A program made the translations under genes and the position numbers. A stretch of 64,000 nucleotides of DNA. Source: Rhizobiaceae bacterium. Its GTDB lineage: Bacteria > Pseudomonadota > Alphaproteobacteria > Rhizobiales > Rhizobiaceae. The DNA lies in assembly GCA_023953835.1 (NCBI GenBank), contig JAMLJB010000001.1, forward strand, positions 1,612,001 to 1,676,000, written 5' to 3'. The notes under the pieces are model-generated. The model was not told the origin of the DNA. It was given only the letters and a program-made list of their open reading frames with translations, and did no database searches. Shown here piece by piece: positions 16,787-24,949 of the stretch. Position 1 is the first letter of the stretch. Every line of letters starts with the position of its first letter.

Positions 16787-17845
16787 TCAGCCCGTCGAAG
16801 CCGCTTCCAGCGATGCCATGTCGATGACGAACCGGTAGCGCACATCCGCGCGCTCCATCCGTTCGAACGCCGTGTTGATGTCCTGTATGGCGATCGTCTC
16901 GCAGTCCGGCAGGATGTTCATGCGGGCGCAGAAGTCGAGCATTTCCTGCGTCTCGGCAATCCCGCCGATGGGTGAGCCGGAGATGCGCCGCCGTCCTGTC
17001 AGCAGCGGCATCGTGCTGTGCTCGTCCACGAGGCCGAGCTGTCCGACGATCACCAGTGTGGAGTCGATGTCGAGCAACGGCAGATAGGGCGAAATGTCGT
17101 GACGCACCGGAATGGTGTCGATGATGAGATCGAATGCGTTTTCCGCTGCGGCCATCGCTGCCGCGTCACCGGACACCAGCACGCGGTCGGCGCCGAGCGC
17201 CAGCGCGTCGGCGGTCTTGGCGTCGGTGCGGCTTATGACGGTCACATCCGCGCCGAGCCCGACCGCCAGCTTGACCGCCATATGGCCGAGGCCGCCGAGC
17301 CCGATGACGCCGACCCGGCTGCCCGGCCCGACATTCCACGTGCGCAGCGGCGAATAGGTGGTGATGCCTGCGCACAGCAGGGGCGCGGCGCGGGACACAT
17401 CGAGCTTGTAGGGGATCGACAGCACGAACTCCTCGCGTACCACGATGTGCTTCGAATAGCCGCCAAAGGTGACGTCGCCCGTGATCCGGTCGTGTCCGTT
17501 GTAGGTGAGCGTCACGCCTTGCCGGCACATCTGCTCCTCATGCCTAAGGCACTGGTCGCACTTGCCGCAACTGTCGACCATGCAGCCCACGGCCACCATG
17601 TCGCCGGCCTTGTAGCGCGCAACCTCGCTGCCGACGCCGATGACCTTGCCGACGATCTCATGGCCGGGAACGCAAGGGTAGATCGCGCCGCCCCAGTCGT
17701 TGCGGGTCATGTGCAGGTCGGAGTGGCAGACGCCGCAATAGAGGATTTCGATCGATACATCATTGGCGCGCAGGTCTCGCCGGTTGAACTCATATCGCAC
17801 GAGAGGTTGGGTGGCGTCAGTCGCCGCATAGCCGCTGGTCTTCAT
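16787..17845 (-). CDS. NAD(P)-dependent zinc alcohol dehydrogenase (YahK/cinnamyl-alcohol-dehydrogenase-like)
   Basis: A 352-residue zinc MDR. Catalytic zinc ligands are in YCGVCHSDLH and PCVPGHEIVG, and the structural zinc four-Cys loop is in CMVDSCGKCDQCLRHEEQMC. The cofactor motif is GLGGLGHMAVKLAVGLG. It resembles broad-range NADPH aldehyde reductases of the YahK/AdhC type. ATG at 17845 has GGAAA upstream. It follows the SDR gene by 35 bp and is divergent, as a unit, from an AraC regulator. Likely role is reduction of toxic or pathway aldehydes. Confidence 0.92.
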   Translation of the reverse strand: MKTSGYAATDATQPLVRYEFNRRDLRANDVSIEILYCGVCHSDLHMTRNDWGGAIYPCVPGHEIVGKVIGVGSEVARYKAGDMVAVGCMVDSCGKCDQCLRHEEQMCRQGVTLTYNGHDRITGDVTFGGYSKHIVVREEFVLSIPYKLDVSRAAPLLCAGITTYSPLRTWNVGPGSRVGVIGLGGLGHMAVKLAVGLGADVTVISRTDAKTADALALGADRVLVSGDAAAMAAAENAFDLIIDTIPVRHDISPYLPLLDIDSTLVIVGQLGLVDEHSTMPLLTGRRRISGSPIGGIAETQEMLDFCARMNILPDCETIAIQDINTAFERMERADVRYRFVIDMASLEAASTG

Positions 17846-17880
17846 GGGATTTCCTTTTTGTGGTTTGAGACCGGCGGCGG

Positions 17881-18840
17881 TCAGAACCGCTCGCCGACCA
17901 TTTCTTCGCTCTTCGCCCACAGCGCCTTCGCGTTGTCGGGATCGAGCGCATAGGATTTCACACCGCCGCGCGCCGTCTTGTCGTCGATCTCGGCGACATG
18001 GCAGTCGAGGCAGTAGCGCCCGCCCACCTCCGCCGCAGGTGCGACCACGGCGGCCCATACCGATGTGGCGGCGCCCTGGGGGACTGTCTTGAGCTTCATT
18101 GGCGGCTCGCCGTCCGTCGGCTGGGTGACAGTCGCCCTGATCTGGGCGTCGAGTTCTTCCTTGGTCATGTGCCGCGCCAGCTCGGTGAGGATGCCGCCCG
18201 GATGCACCGCGGTGGCTCGCACGCCCCGGTCCTTGTGCCGCCGGTCGAACTCCACGGCGAACAGGACGTTGGCGGTCTTTGAACGTCCATAGGCGACGAA
18301 TGGCGCGTAAGGCGTGTGCTCGAAACCCGGATCGTCCAGGTCGACATTGGCGTAGCGGTGGCCCGCCGACGACAGGTTCACCACGCGCCCGCCGTCGTTC
18401 AGCAGGGATGCGATCCGGTTGATGAGGACGAAGTGGCCGAGATGGTTGGTGCCGAACTGGGTCTCGAAACCGTCCGCCGTCGTGCCTTTGGGCGTGGCCA
18501 TGACGCCGGCATTGGCGATGATGACGTCGAAGGGCCGGCCATGGGCCATGAGCGCGTCCGCGCAGGCGCGCACGCTGGAAAGGGAAGCAAGGTCCAGCTC
18601 GACCAGTTCGAGGCTACCGCCGCCGGAAGCTGCCGCCTCGCGCACCACACGGGTCGCGTTTCGCGCTTTCTCCAGATCGCGCGCTGCGCCCACCACATCG
18701 GCCCCGTGCGCCACCAATGCCCTTGCCGTCTCCACGCCAAGCCCGGCGGACACGCCTGTCACGAGGATACGTTTCCCTGAAAGATCGACACCTTGAAGCA
18801 CGTCGTCCGTGGTCGATTCGGCACCGAATGAATTTGTCAT
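17881..18840 (-). CDS. Short-chain dehydrogenase/reductase
   Basis: A 319-residue SDR. The cofactor motif is TGVSAGLGVETA, the NAGV motif is present (IIANAGVMATP), the active-site region is NLSSAGH, and the catalytic YGRSK motif follows. The C-terminal region resembles retinol-dehydrogenase/protochlorophyllide-reductase-like SDRs. I place the start at ATG 18840; the frame is open 21 codons further up but without conserved residues. Together with the ADH it forms a small redox unit divergent from the AraC gene. Confidence 0.9.
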   Translation of the reverse strand: MTNSFGAESTTDDVLQGVDLSGKRILVTGVSAGLGVETARALVAHGADVVGAARDLEKARNATRVVREAAASGGGSLELVELDLASLSSVRACADALMAHGRPFDVIIANAGVMATPKGTTADGFETQFGTNHLGHFVLINRIASLLNDGGRVVNLSSAGHRYANVDLDDPGFEHTPYAPFVAYGRSKTANVLFAVEFDRRHKDRGVRATAVHPGGILTELARHMTKEELDAQIRATVTQPTDGEPPMKLKTVPQGAATSVWAAVVAPAAEVGGRYCLDCHVAEIDDKTARGGVKSYALDPDNAKALWAKSEEMVGERF

Positions 18841-19047
18841 TGCTGACCTCTTGAATTGTCTGTTGTGCAAGGCCGGCGCGGTTGGCGGCCGGTCACAGCG
18901 CATGTTGCGCCGGTCACCCCTATCTGGGGTTTCGTCGCGCTCGGGCAGCGCCCGATCGCGTCGATGTCTTGCCTAATTCTATCAAATTTCTCGACTGGCG
19001 GCTGTGAGCCGCTTGTCCGGGACGGCAGGAGCGCCCAATATAGCGCA

Positions 19048-19941
19048 ATGCAACATGATCTCCTCAGCACGATGTGCAGTCTGGTCGAGAGGCACGCCGG
19101 CATCGCCGGAAGGGCCGAGGTCTATCCCGGCGTGTCGCTGTTTGTCGCGAGATCGGTCACATGCCCGACCTCGACTCTCTATCAGCCGATGTTCTGCCTT
19201 GTGCTTCAGGGCGCGAAGCAGGTGATGATCGGGGATCGCCTGCTGCGCTACGATCCCGCCTCCTATTTCATCGCCACGCTCGACTTGCCGGCATCTGGAC
19301 AGGTGATCGAGGCGACGGAACAAAGTCCCTATGTCTGCGTCAGTCTTGCGTTGAACAGGGAGACCATCGCTGCTCTCCTTCCGGATGTTCCGGCGCGGCC
19401 CGAGGGACAGACCGCAGGCTTCGGCGTCAGTCCCGTGACGCCGCAACTGCTCGATCCCTGGTTTCGGCTTCTGACCTTGCTGGAGACGCCGGAGGATATT
19501 TCCGTGCTCGCGCCGATGCTTGAACGGGAGATCCTGTATCGTTTGCTGAGAGGCCCGCAGGGTGGTGTGCTGCGCCAGATCGCCCGGGATGACAGCAGGC
19601 TGTCGCAGGTCCGGCAGGCGATTACCTGGATCCGCACGCATTTCGACGAACCGCTTCGCGTCGAGGCATTGGCAGAAATCGCGGGCATGAGCCCGGCGTC
19701 TTTCCACCGCCATTTCAAGGCTGCCACGGCGATGAGCCCCCTGCAATACCAGAAGATGCTCCGGTTGCAGGAAGCGCGACGGCTGATGGTGGTCAATGCG
19801 GACAGCGCACGGACCGCTTATACTGTCGGCTATGAGAGCGCGTCGCAGTTCAGCCGCGAATATGCGCGAATGTTTGGCGCGCCGCCGACGCGCGATGCCG
19901 TCCGCCTGCGTGGGCAAGGCCGCGCCGTCTTGAGTGAATAG
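19048..19941 (+). CDS. AraC-family transcriptional regulator
   Basis: A 297-residue regulator of the AraC N-terminal (PF06719-like) type. The cupin-like sensor region (YPGVSLFVARS, PMFCLVLQGAKQVMIGDR) is followed by a two-helix-turn-helix AraC domain (LRVEALAEIAGMSPASFHRHFKA and VGYESASQFSREYARMFG). An upstream in-frame ATG at 18856 exists, but ATG at 19048 fits the family start. It is divergent from the SDR/ADH pair, a common arrangement where the AraC protein activates the neighbouring oxidoreductases. Confidence 0.9.
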   Translation: MQHDLLSTMCSLVERHAGIAGRAEVYPGVSLFVARSVTCPTSTLYQPMFCLVLQGAKQVMIGDRLLRYDPASYFIATLDLPASGQVIEATEQSPYVCVSLALNRETIAALLPDVPARPEGQTAGFGVSPVTPQLLDPWFRLLTLLETPEDISVLAPMLEREILYRLLRGPQGGVLRQIARDDSRLSQVRQAITWIRTHFDEPLRVEALAEIAGMSPASFHRHFKAATAMSPLQYQKMLRLQEARRLMVVNADSARTAYTVGYESASQFSREYARMFGAPPTRDAVRLRGQGRAVLSE

Positions 19942-19971
19942 ACAAGTCAGGCAAGTGCGTTTGGAGGTAGG

Positions 19972-20286
19972 GTGACGAAGGCGTTTCTGCACGGCACGGT
20001 CCATGAGGCAGGCGAGGACCTGCAGGCCGCCGTGCGATCGGATCCGAAGCATTTGGCTCTGTGGGAAAACCTCACGCCACTTGGCCGCAATGAGTTCATC
20101 TGCTGGGTCGACGACGCAAAGCAGCCGGCGACTCGTCAGCGTCGCATCGAGCGCACCTGCGAGGAACTGCTGGAGGGAAAGAAGCGACCTTGTTGCTGGG
20201 CGGGTTGCATCCACCGGACCGACAAGGCGCCGAGCCGCTGGCAGCAGGCCGTGCTGATCGACAAAAAGACAAGGAATCGCGGTTAG
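19972..20286 (+). CDS. YdeI / OmpD-associated-family small protein
   Basis: A 104-residue protein with a GTG start and a very strong GGAGG site just upstream. The block LWENLTPLGRNEFICWVDDAK followed by RRIERTCEELLEGKKRPCCW matches the YdeI/bacteriocin-protection-like helical domain, usually found at the end of larger DUF1801-type proteins or alone. Function in the family is poorly defined (polymyxin or bacteriocin tolerance reported for YdeI). Its stop lies within a hairpin shared with the convergent gene. Confidence 0.75.
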   Translation: MTKAFLHGTVHEAGEDLQAAVRSDPKHLALWENLTPLGRNEFICWVDDAKQPATRQRRIERTCEELLEGKKRPCCWAGCIHRTDKAPSRWQQAVLIDKKTRNRG

Positions 20287-20300
20287 AGCGAAACGCTCTA
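20284..20300. terminator. Hairpin between convergent genes carrying both stop codons
   Basis: TAGAGCG, AAA, CGCTCTA forms a perfect 7-bp stem. The left arm begins with the TAG stop of the YdeI-like gene and the right arm is the complement of the TAG stop of the TPR gene on the other strand. It is followed by a partial repeat, GAGCG. No clear T-run follows on either side, so it is a candidate bidirectional terminator or mRNA end-stabilising hairpin of a type common in rhizobial intergenic spaces. Confidence 0.5.
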
Positions 20301-21836
20301 GAGCGGCAGGCCCGCCTTGATGTAACCGTCGATGAAATGCTCCCGGTCCTCATCGCGCCGAAAAGGCTGCGTAGCTGCCCAGCGAGAAGCGAGAAATCGC
20401 GGATTGATCTCAAGGAACCGGCGCGCTTCTTCCTGAGCTTCGGCCAGTTGGCCAAGCTGAGCCAAGCTCGCAGCAAGGATGCGTTTTGCCGGCAGCCGGC
20501 CTATTTCCTCCTTGCGGAGAACCCTGACCGCCTGGGTATAGCGACCGGCAGCATAGTAAGCGAACCCGATGTCCCAATAATACCAGCCCGGCGGATAAGG
20601 GTTCAGGCGCAGGGCTTTTTCTGCCATTTGCACTGCATCGTGAGGGCGGCCCTCCAGAACCCTCAAGTTTGCCATGTTCACCATGGTGTCGGCATGGTTC
20701 GGGTTAATGCGGAGCGCCGTCTGGAATGAGGATTCCGCCTGTTCGAGTTGACCTTCGCAAAGCCGGGCGAAGCCAAGGACGCTTTGAGCCATAGCGTCAT
20801 GCGTATCCAGTGCCATAGCCTTCTGCACGTAGTCCAGACCAAGGGTCTGGTTCGCCTTGAAGTCTTCCCCGTAGTGGATCGCCGCGCCATAGTGCGAAAT
20901 GGCGAGCCATGCATGGGCCTCGGCCAGATTCGGATCGAGCTCGGAAGCCTTGAGAAGGAGAGTGCGGGCGAGATCGTTTCCAGCCGGCGATTGCATGACC
21001 AAAACGCGTCCGCGAACAAGGAAATCATAAGCGTCGATGTTCGCCGTTCGGCGTCGGGTGAGCAGCGCATCACCTGACAAAGAACCAAGCGGCAGGACCT
21101 TCGCCAGTTCCTTGACGACGCTGCGAACAACCTGATCCTGAAGATGAAAGACATCGGCAAGATCGCCATCAAAGCGTTCAGCCCAAAGGCTTCTGAACAT
21201 CTTCGTCTCGGTGAGATGGACGCTGATTCGAATTTGTCTCGCGGAACGGCGCACGCTCCCGCTAACGACATAGCGAGCGCCAAGGTCCCGGGCGATTGAT
21301 TTCTCATCTGCGGATCTCGCCTTGAGAGCGAAGGACGAGTGACTTGCGATCACGCGGAGACCGGCAATCTTGGAAAGATCGGTGATCAGGTCGTCTACCA
21401 AGCCGTCGGCGAAATGCGCCTGCTCTGGATCGAGGCCCATATAGGCGAAGGGCAAGACGGCGAGGGTGGGCGCATCTTCGAGCGCTCGGCCGGGATCGGT
21501 AAATGGAACATCGAGGTGTTCGATGCTCAGTGGGCCTGCAAACCGATAACCTATACGCGGAAACGTCGCGATCCATTCGTCCCCATCAAGCGCGATCCCC
21601 AACCGCTTTCGAAGGAAGGCGATCTGGACCGTCAGATTGCTTTCTTCGACATTGGTGTTCGGCCAACCGGCGTCCATCAAGGCGACCTTCGGTACCACCT
21701 GACCGTTCGCCACAACCAAGGCCTTCAGCAGTGCAAAGGGCTTGGTTCCAATCGCAACCGGACGACCGTGCTCAAGTAGGACGCCGCTTCCGGCGTCAAG
21801 CACAAACGGACCAAATATGTAGCGCTGGAACGCCAT
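20298..21836 (-). CDS. Winged-helix (OmpR/CadC-type) regulator with TolB-like and TPR domains
   Basis: A 512-residue protein. Residues about 1-100 form an OmpR/PhoB-like winged helix (FGPFVLDAGSGVLLEHGRPV, ESNLTVQIAFLRKRLG, TFPRIGYRF). Then comes a TolB-like domain common in CadC-like and adenylate-cyclase-linked proteins (LAVLPFAYMG, FADGLVDDLITDLSKI, RYVVSGSVRR). The C-terminal half consists of TPR repeats (AHAWLAISHYG, AQSVLGFARLCEGQLEQAE, NPNHADTMVNMANL). I see no membrane segment, unlike CadC. Probably a cytoplasmic transcription factor with a protein-interaction scaffold; target genes unknown. Confidence 0.85.
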   Translation of the reverse strand: MAFQRYIFGPFVLDAGSGVLLEHGRPVAIGTKPFALLKALVVANGQVVPKVALMDAGWPNTNVEESNLTVQIAFLRKRLGIALDGDEWIATFPRIGYRFAGPLSIEHLDVPFTDPGRALEDAPTLAVLPFAYMGLDPEQAHFADGLVDDLITDLSKIAGLRVIASHSSFALKARSADEKSIARDLGARYVVSGSVRRSARQIRISVHLTETKMFRSLWAERFDGDLADVFHLQDQVVRSVVKELAKVLPLGSLSGDALLTRRRTANIDAYDFLVRGRVLVMQSPAGNDLARTLLLKASELDPNLAEAHAWLAISHYGAAIHYGEDFKANQTLGLDYVQKAMALDTHDAMAQSVLGFARLCEGQLEQAESSFQTALRINPNHADTMVNMANLRVLEGRPHDAVQMAEKALRLNPYPPGWYYWDIGFAYYAAGRYTQAVRVLRKEEIGRLPAKRILAASLAQLGQLAEAQEEARRFLEINPRFLASRWAATQPFRRDEDREHFIDGYIKAGLPL

Positions 21837-21984
21837 GGGCCATCATACGCCCTTCCTGAAAATTTTACGATCAATTCGGAGCCGCTTCAGGATTGGTGCC
21901 GGGAAATCGCCGATCCTCGCAATCACGCACCCGCCGAAAGTCGATCTGGCCGCTGTTGAGCAAAGCATCTGGGGAGTGGATCAA

Positions 21985-22356
21985 ATGCTGAAACCGATAC
22001 TGGCAACCAGCGCGCTCGTTTTTGGGGGTGGACTTTACAGCGCAACCCCAGCGGAACTCTCAATGGTCGGTCCTGCATATATCGGGGATCGAGCTGTAGA
22101 CGCCGAGGACGAGACGTTTGCCTACCGAGTGAAAGCTGACGGCGAACGTCCTCTCGCATTCGTCGGTCCAGCCCGCAATATCGGCCCCGTCACGGGCGAC
22201 GCAGAGAGGGACACAATCGCTTACAGGCCGCTTACCGGGGTAATGCGTGACGGTCTCTGGATATTCGTGCTGGTGCCGGAATGCGAAATTTCGGAAGCAG
22301 CGAAGGCTTCGAACTGCCGGCTTCCATCGCCTGCTTTGACCGTCTCAAAGCGATGA
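21985..22356 (+). CDS. Small predicted exported protein, unknown function
   Basis: A 123-residue frame from ATG at 21985, preceded by GGGGAG at good distance. The N-terminus (MLKPILATSALVFGGGLYSA) looks like a signal peptide with cleavage near SATPAE. The mature part has no motif I recognise. It is divergent from the winged-helix/TPR regulator gene and could be its target. An in-frame ATG further upstream at 21835 would overlap that gene's start region and add basic, non-signal sequence. The case rests on start site, signal-like segment and position only. Confidence 0.45.
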   Translation: MLKPILATSALVFGGGLYSATPAELSMVGPAYIGDRAVDAEDETFAYRVKADGERPLAFVGPARNIGPVTGDAERDTIAYRPLTGVMRDGLWIFVLVPECEISEAAKASNCRLPSPALTVSKR

Positions 22357-22444
22357 GCAACACGGTCGTCATGGCGTGAAGAGGCGAAATCAGGAAATCG
22401 GTTCCGTCGTTTCATGCCTGGCGGGCGGACAAATTTCACGACGA

Positions 22445-23116
22445 CTATGCGCGCGTCCGCTCTGTCCACTGAAGCCTGATGGCGGCGGCCTTGTTGAGAA
22501 GGTGATCGCGCAGGAGCGCGCCGAGCATTTCGCCGTCACGCTCGATTAATGCGCGCATGAAAACTTCATGCTCCTCGATGGCGGCTTTCCAGCGCTCATC
22601 GGACAGGTTTGCCATGTAGCGGAAACGCGTCACCCTGCGATTCAACGTGGCATAGGTCGACACAATGACCGGATTGCCCGTTCCTTCGACGATCATGGCG
22701 TGAATTTGCTGATTGAAGCGGAAGTAGCCGCTGAGATCGCGCTTGATATGGCAGATGCACATTTCATGATGCAGCGCGCGCACCTCTTCGATCGCCTCGT
22801 CACTCATGCGCGACGCCGCGCTGCGGCCGACCAGCACTTCCAGATGGCTCATCACCTCGATGACGGAGGCGAACTCCTCCAGTGTCAGCGGTGTTACGAC
22901 GGCGCCGCGATTCTGGCTGATCGTGACCAGTCCCTCCAGCGCAAGCACTTTGAACGCCTCACGCAATGGCGTGCGTGAGATGCTGTAGCGCTCGCAAAGC
23001 ACGCGCTCGTTCAGGCGCTCTCCGGGCGGATAGACCCCCTCCACAATCGCCTGCCGCATACGACTGACAACCTCGTTATGCAGTGAGGCCCTGACGATAA
23101 CATCTGCCGACGTCAT
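22445..23116 (-). CDS. GntR-family regulator (FCD subfamily)
   Basis: A 223-residue protein. The winged helix is VYPPGERLNERVLCERYSISRTPLREAFKVLALEGLV. The FCD ligand-binding helices include the metal/acid-binding pattern (HHEMCICHIKRD, FNQQIHAMIVEGTGN, EEHEVFMRALIERD). It is divergent from the aminotransferase-TctBAC-cyclase operon, and a perfect palindrome lies in the intergenic region at 23183-23203. FCD regulators usually respond to organic or amino acids. Likely the local repressor. Confidence 0.92.
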   Translation of the reverse strand: MTSADVIVRASLHNEVVSRMRQAIVEGVYPPGERLNERVLCERYSISRTPLREAFKVLALEGLVTISQNRGAVVTPLTLEEFASVIEVMSHLEVLVGRSAASRMSDEAIEEVRALHHEMCICHIKRDLSGYFRFNQQIHAMIVEGTGNPVIVSTYATLNRRVTRFRYMANLSDERWKAAIEEHEVFMRALIERDGEMLGALLRDHLLNKAAAIRLQWTERTRA

Positions 23117-23182
23117 CCGTTCTCCTTTTGCGCGCTACTATATGACATTTGCGAAATCATAAGATTCCAGTCAATTCCGATT

Positions 23183-23203
23183 TTTTGCATTTTGAATGCA
23201 AAA
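23183..23203. promoter_or_regulatory. Palindrome, candidate GntR operator
   Basis: TTTTGCATT, spacer TTG, AATGCAAAA: perfect 9-bp arms with a 3-bp spacer, in the 142-bp gap between the divergent GntR gene and the aminotransferase operon. AT-rich short palindromes of this size are usual for FCD-type GntR proteins. A second, imperfect dyad (TATGACATTT GCG AAATCATAAG, 23141-23163) lies closer to the GntR start. Confidence 0.55.
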
Positions 23204-23258
23204 TTCACTTGCTGCAACCGGAGCTGCGTGCTTTGTTCCCCTGATCGGGAGGAATTGC

Positions 23259-24476
23259 ATGCCAGGTCTTAAATTCAAAACGGAGGAATACACCGCGTCG
23301 AACGCCGCATGGCGACGTCCAGGCAGGCATTTTCTGCAAATTCCGGGACCAACAAACACACCTCCCAGGGTACTGGCGGCGATGGCCCGTCCGACGATCG
23401 ATCATCGCGGTCCGGAATTCGCACAACTCTTTCGTGATCTGCTGCGGGATATCCGCCGCGTCTTCCAGACGCAGTCGCCGGTCATCATCTTTCCCGCGTC
23501 CGGCACCGGGGCCTGGGAAGCCGCGTTGGTCAACACGCTGTCACCGGGCGACAAGGTGCTCATGGCCGAAACCGGGCATTTTGCCATGTTGTGGATGGCC
23601 CTTGCCAGCAGGCTCGGCCTTGAGCCGGAACTCGCCGCCGGCGATTGGCGAAGCGGCGCCTCGGTGGAAGGCATCGCGGAACGTCTGCGGGGGGACGCGG
23701 GACATGCCATCAAGGCGGTCTGCGTCGTCCACAACGAAACGTCCACGGGATCTGTCAGCGACATTGCGTCGATTCGTGCGGTGATGGACGAAATCGGCCA
23801 TCCTGCGCTGCTCATGGTCGATACCATCAGTTCACTCGGATCGATCGACTATCGTCATGACGAGTGGGGTGTCGACGTGACGATCGGCGGCTCGCAGAAA
23901 GGCCTGATGCTTCCTCCCGGACTGGCTTTCAACGCCGTCGGTCCGAAGGCGCGTGAGTTCGGCCGGACGGCCGCGCTCACGCGCTCTTATTTTGATTGGG
24001 AACCGATGATCGAGGCCTGCGATAGCGGAATGGCCCCATATACGCCGGCGACAAACCTTCTCTTCGGCCTGCGCGCGGCGATCGACATGCTGGACGAGGA
24101 AACCCTCCCACAGGTCTTCGCCCGTCATGCCCGCCACGCCGAGGCGACGCGGCGGGCGGTCGAGGCATGGGGACTGGAAATCTTGTGCCGCAATCCGGCG
24201 GAGCGGTCGAACTCACTGACCGCGGTGATGATGCCGAATGGTGCCGGAGCCGACCGGCTGCGCGCAGCTATTCTCGAGCGCTACGACATGTCGCTCGGCA
24301 ATGGCCTGTCGCGGTTGAAAGACCGTGTTTTCCGCATCGGGCACCTTGGCGACCTGAACGATCTCATGCTCGTCGGGACCCTTGGCGGCATCGAAATGGG
24401 GCTTGCAGACTGCAATGTGCGCGTCAACGAAGGAGGTGTCGCCGCGGCGCTTCAGTATCTTCGGAGGCGTGGATAG
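23259..24476 (+). CDS. Class V aminotransferase (serine/aspartate-glyoxylate aminotransferase-like)
   Basis: A 405-residue fold-type I PLP enzyme. Family blocks are FLQIPGPTNTPPRVLAAM, FPASGTGAWEAALVN, VDTISSLGSIDYRHDEWGVD, and the PLP lysine in GGSQKGLMLPPG. The C-terminal SLGNGLSRLKDRVFRIGHLGD strongly resembles glyoxylate-using aminotransferases (serine-glyoxylate or BhcA-type aspartate-glyoxylate). The ATG at 23259 has GGGAGGA upstream. It leads an operon with a tripartite carboxylate importer and a cyclase-family protein. The likely reaction is transamination with glyoxylate as acceptor; the amino donor is unknown. Confidence 0.9.
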   Translation: MPGLKFKTEEYTASNAAWRRPGRHFLQIPGPTNTPPRVLAAMARPTIDHRGPEFAQLFRDLLRDIRRVFQTQSPVIIFPASGTGAWEAALVNTLSPGDKVLMAETGHFAMLWMALASRLGLEPELAAGDWRSGASVEGIAERLRGDAGHAIKAVCVVHNETSTGSVSDIASIRAVMDEIGHPALLMVDTISSLGSIDYRHDEWGVDVTIGGSQKGLMLPPGLAFNAVGPKAREFGRTAALTRSYFDWEPMIEACDSGMAPYTPATNLLFGLRAAIDMLDEETLPQVFARHARHAEATRRAVEAWGLEILCRNPAERSNSLTAVMMPNGAGADRLRAAILERYDMSLGNGLSRLKDRVFRIGHLGDLNDLMLVGTLGGIEMGLADCNVRVNEGGVAAALQYLRRRG

Positions 24477-24498
24477 CCGGGTAGGGGAGGAGCAGACG

Positions 24499-24936
24499 AT
24501 GAACCGGAAAGACCTCTTGAGCGGTGGCATATTCATTGCCGCCAGCCTGTTCTTCGGGACTACGGCGCTTATGACTCTGCCCTTGGGCACGCCGGAAGAC
24601 ATGGGTCCGGGCTTCTTTCCTGTCTGCCTCTCCATTGTCCTTTGCCTGTTCGGCATTGCTATCTTCTTGCGCGGTGCGAAGGACCCATTGGCGCGGATCG
24701 GTCATGTGCCGTGGCGCCCGGTACTTATCATCCTTGCTGCCCCGATCCTGTTCGGTCTGACGGCACTGTCCCTCGGTCTGGCAGTCTCGGTCGCCCTGAC
24801 GGTCGCCCTTTCGCTGCTCGCGGGGCAACGGCAGTCGATTGCCACGGCGCTGGCGATCACCTTCGGTCTGACGGTCTTTTCGGTGGCCCTGTTTCACTAC
24901 GGGCTGAGGCTGCCCATTCCTCTTTGGCCCGTTTGA
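24499..24936 (+). CDS. tctB: Tripartite tricarboxylate transporter small membrane subunit TctB
   Basis: A 145-residue membrane protein from ATG at 24499 with GGGGAGG upstream. It has four hydrophobic segments (GGIFIAASLFFGTTALM, FFPVCLSIVLCLFGIAIFL and two further on). The PEDMGPGFFP motif after the first segment is the TctB hallmark. It forms the membrane complex with TctA. 22 bp after the aminotransferase and 13 bp before tctA. Confidence 0.9.
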   Translation: MNRKDLLSGGIFIAASLFFGTTALMTLPLGTPEDMGPGFFPVCLSIVLCLFGIAIFLRGAKDPLARIGHVPWRPVLIILAAPILFGLTALSLGLAVSVALTVALSLLAGQRQSIATALAITFGLTVFSVALFHYGLRLPIPLWPV

Positions 24937-24949
24937 GGGAGGGGCCGTC

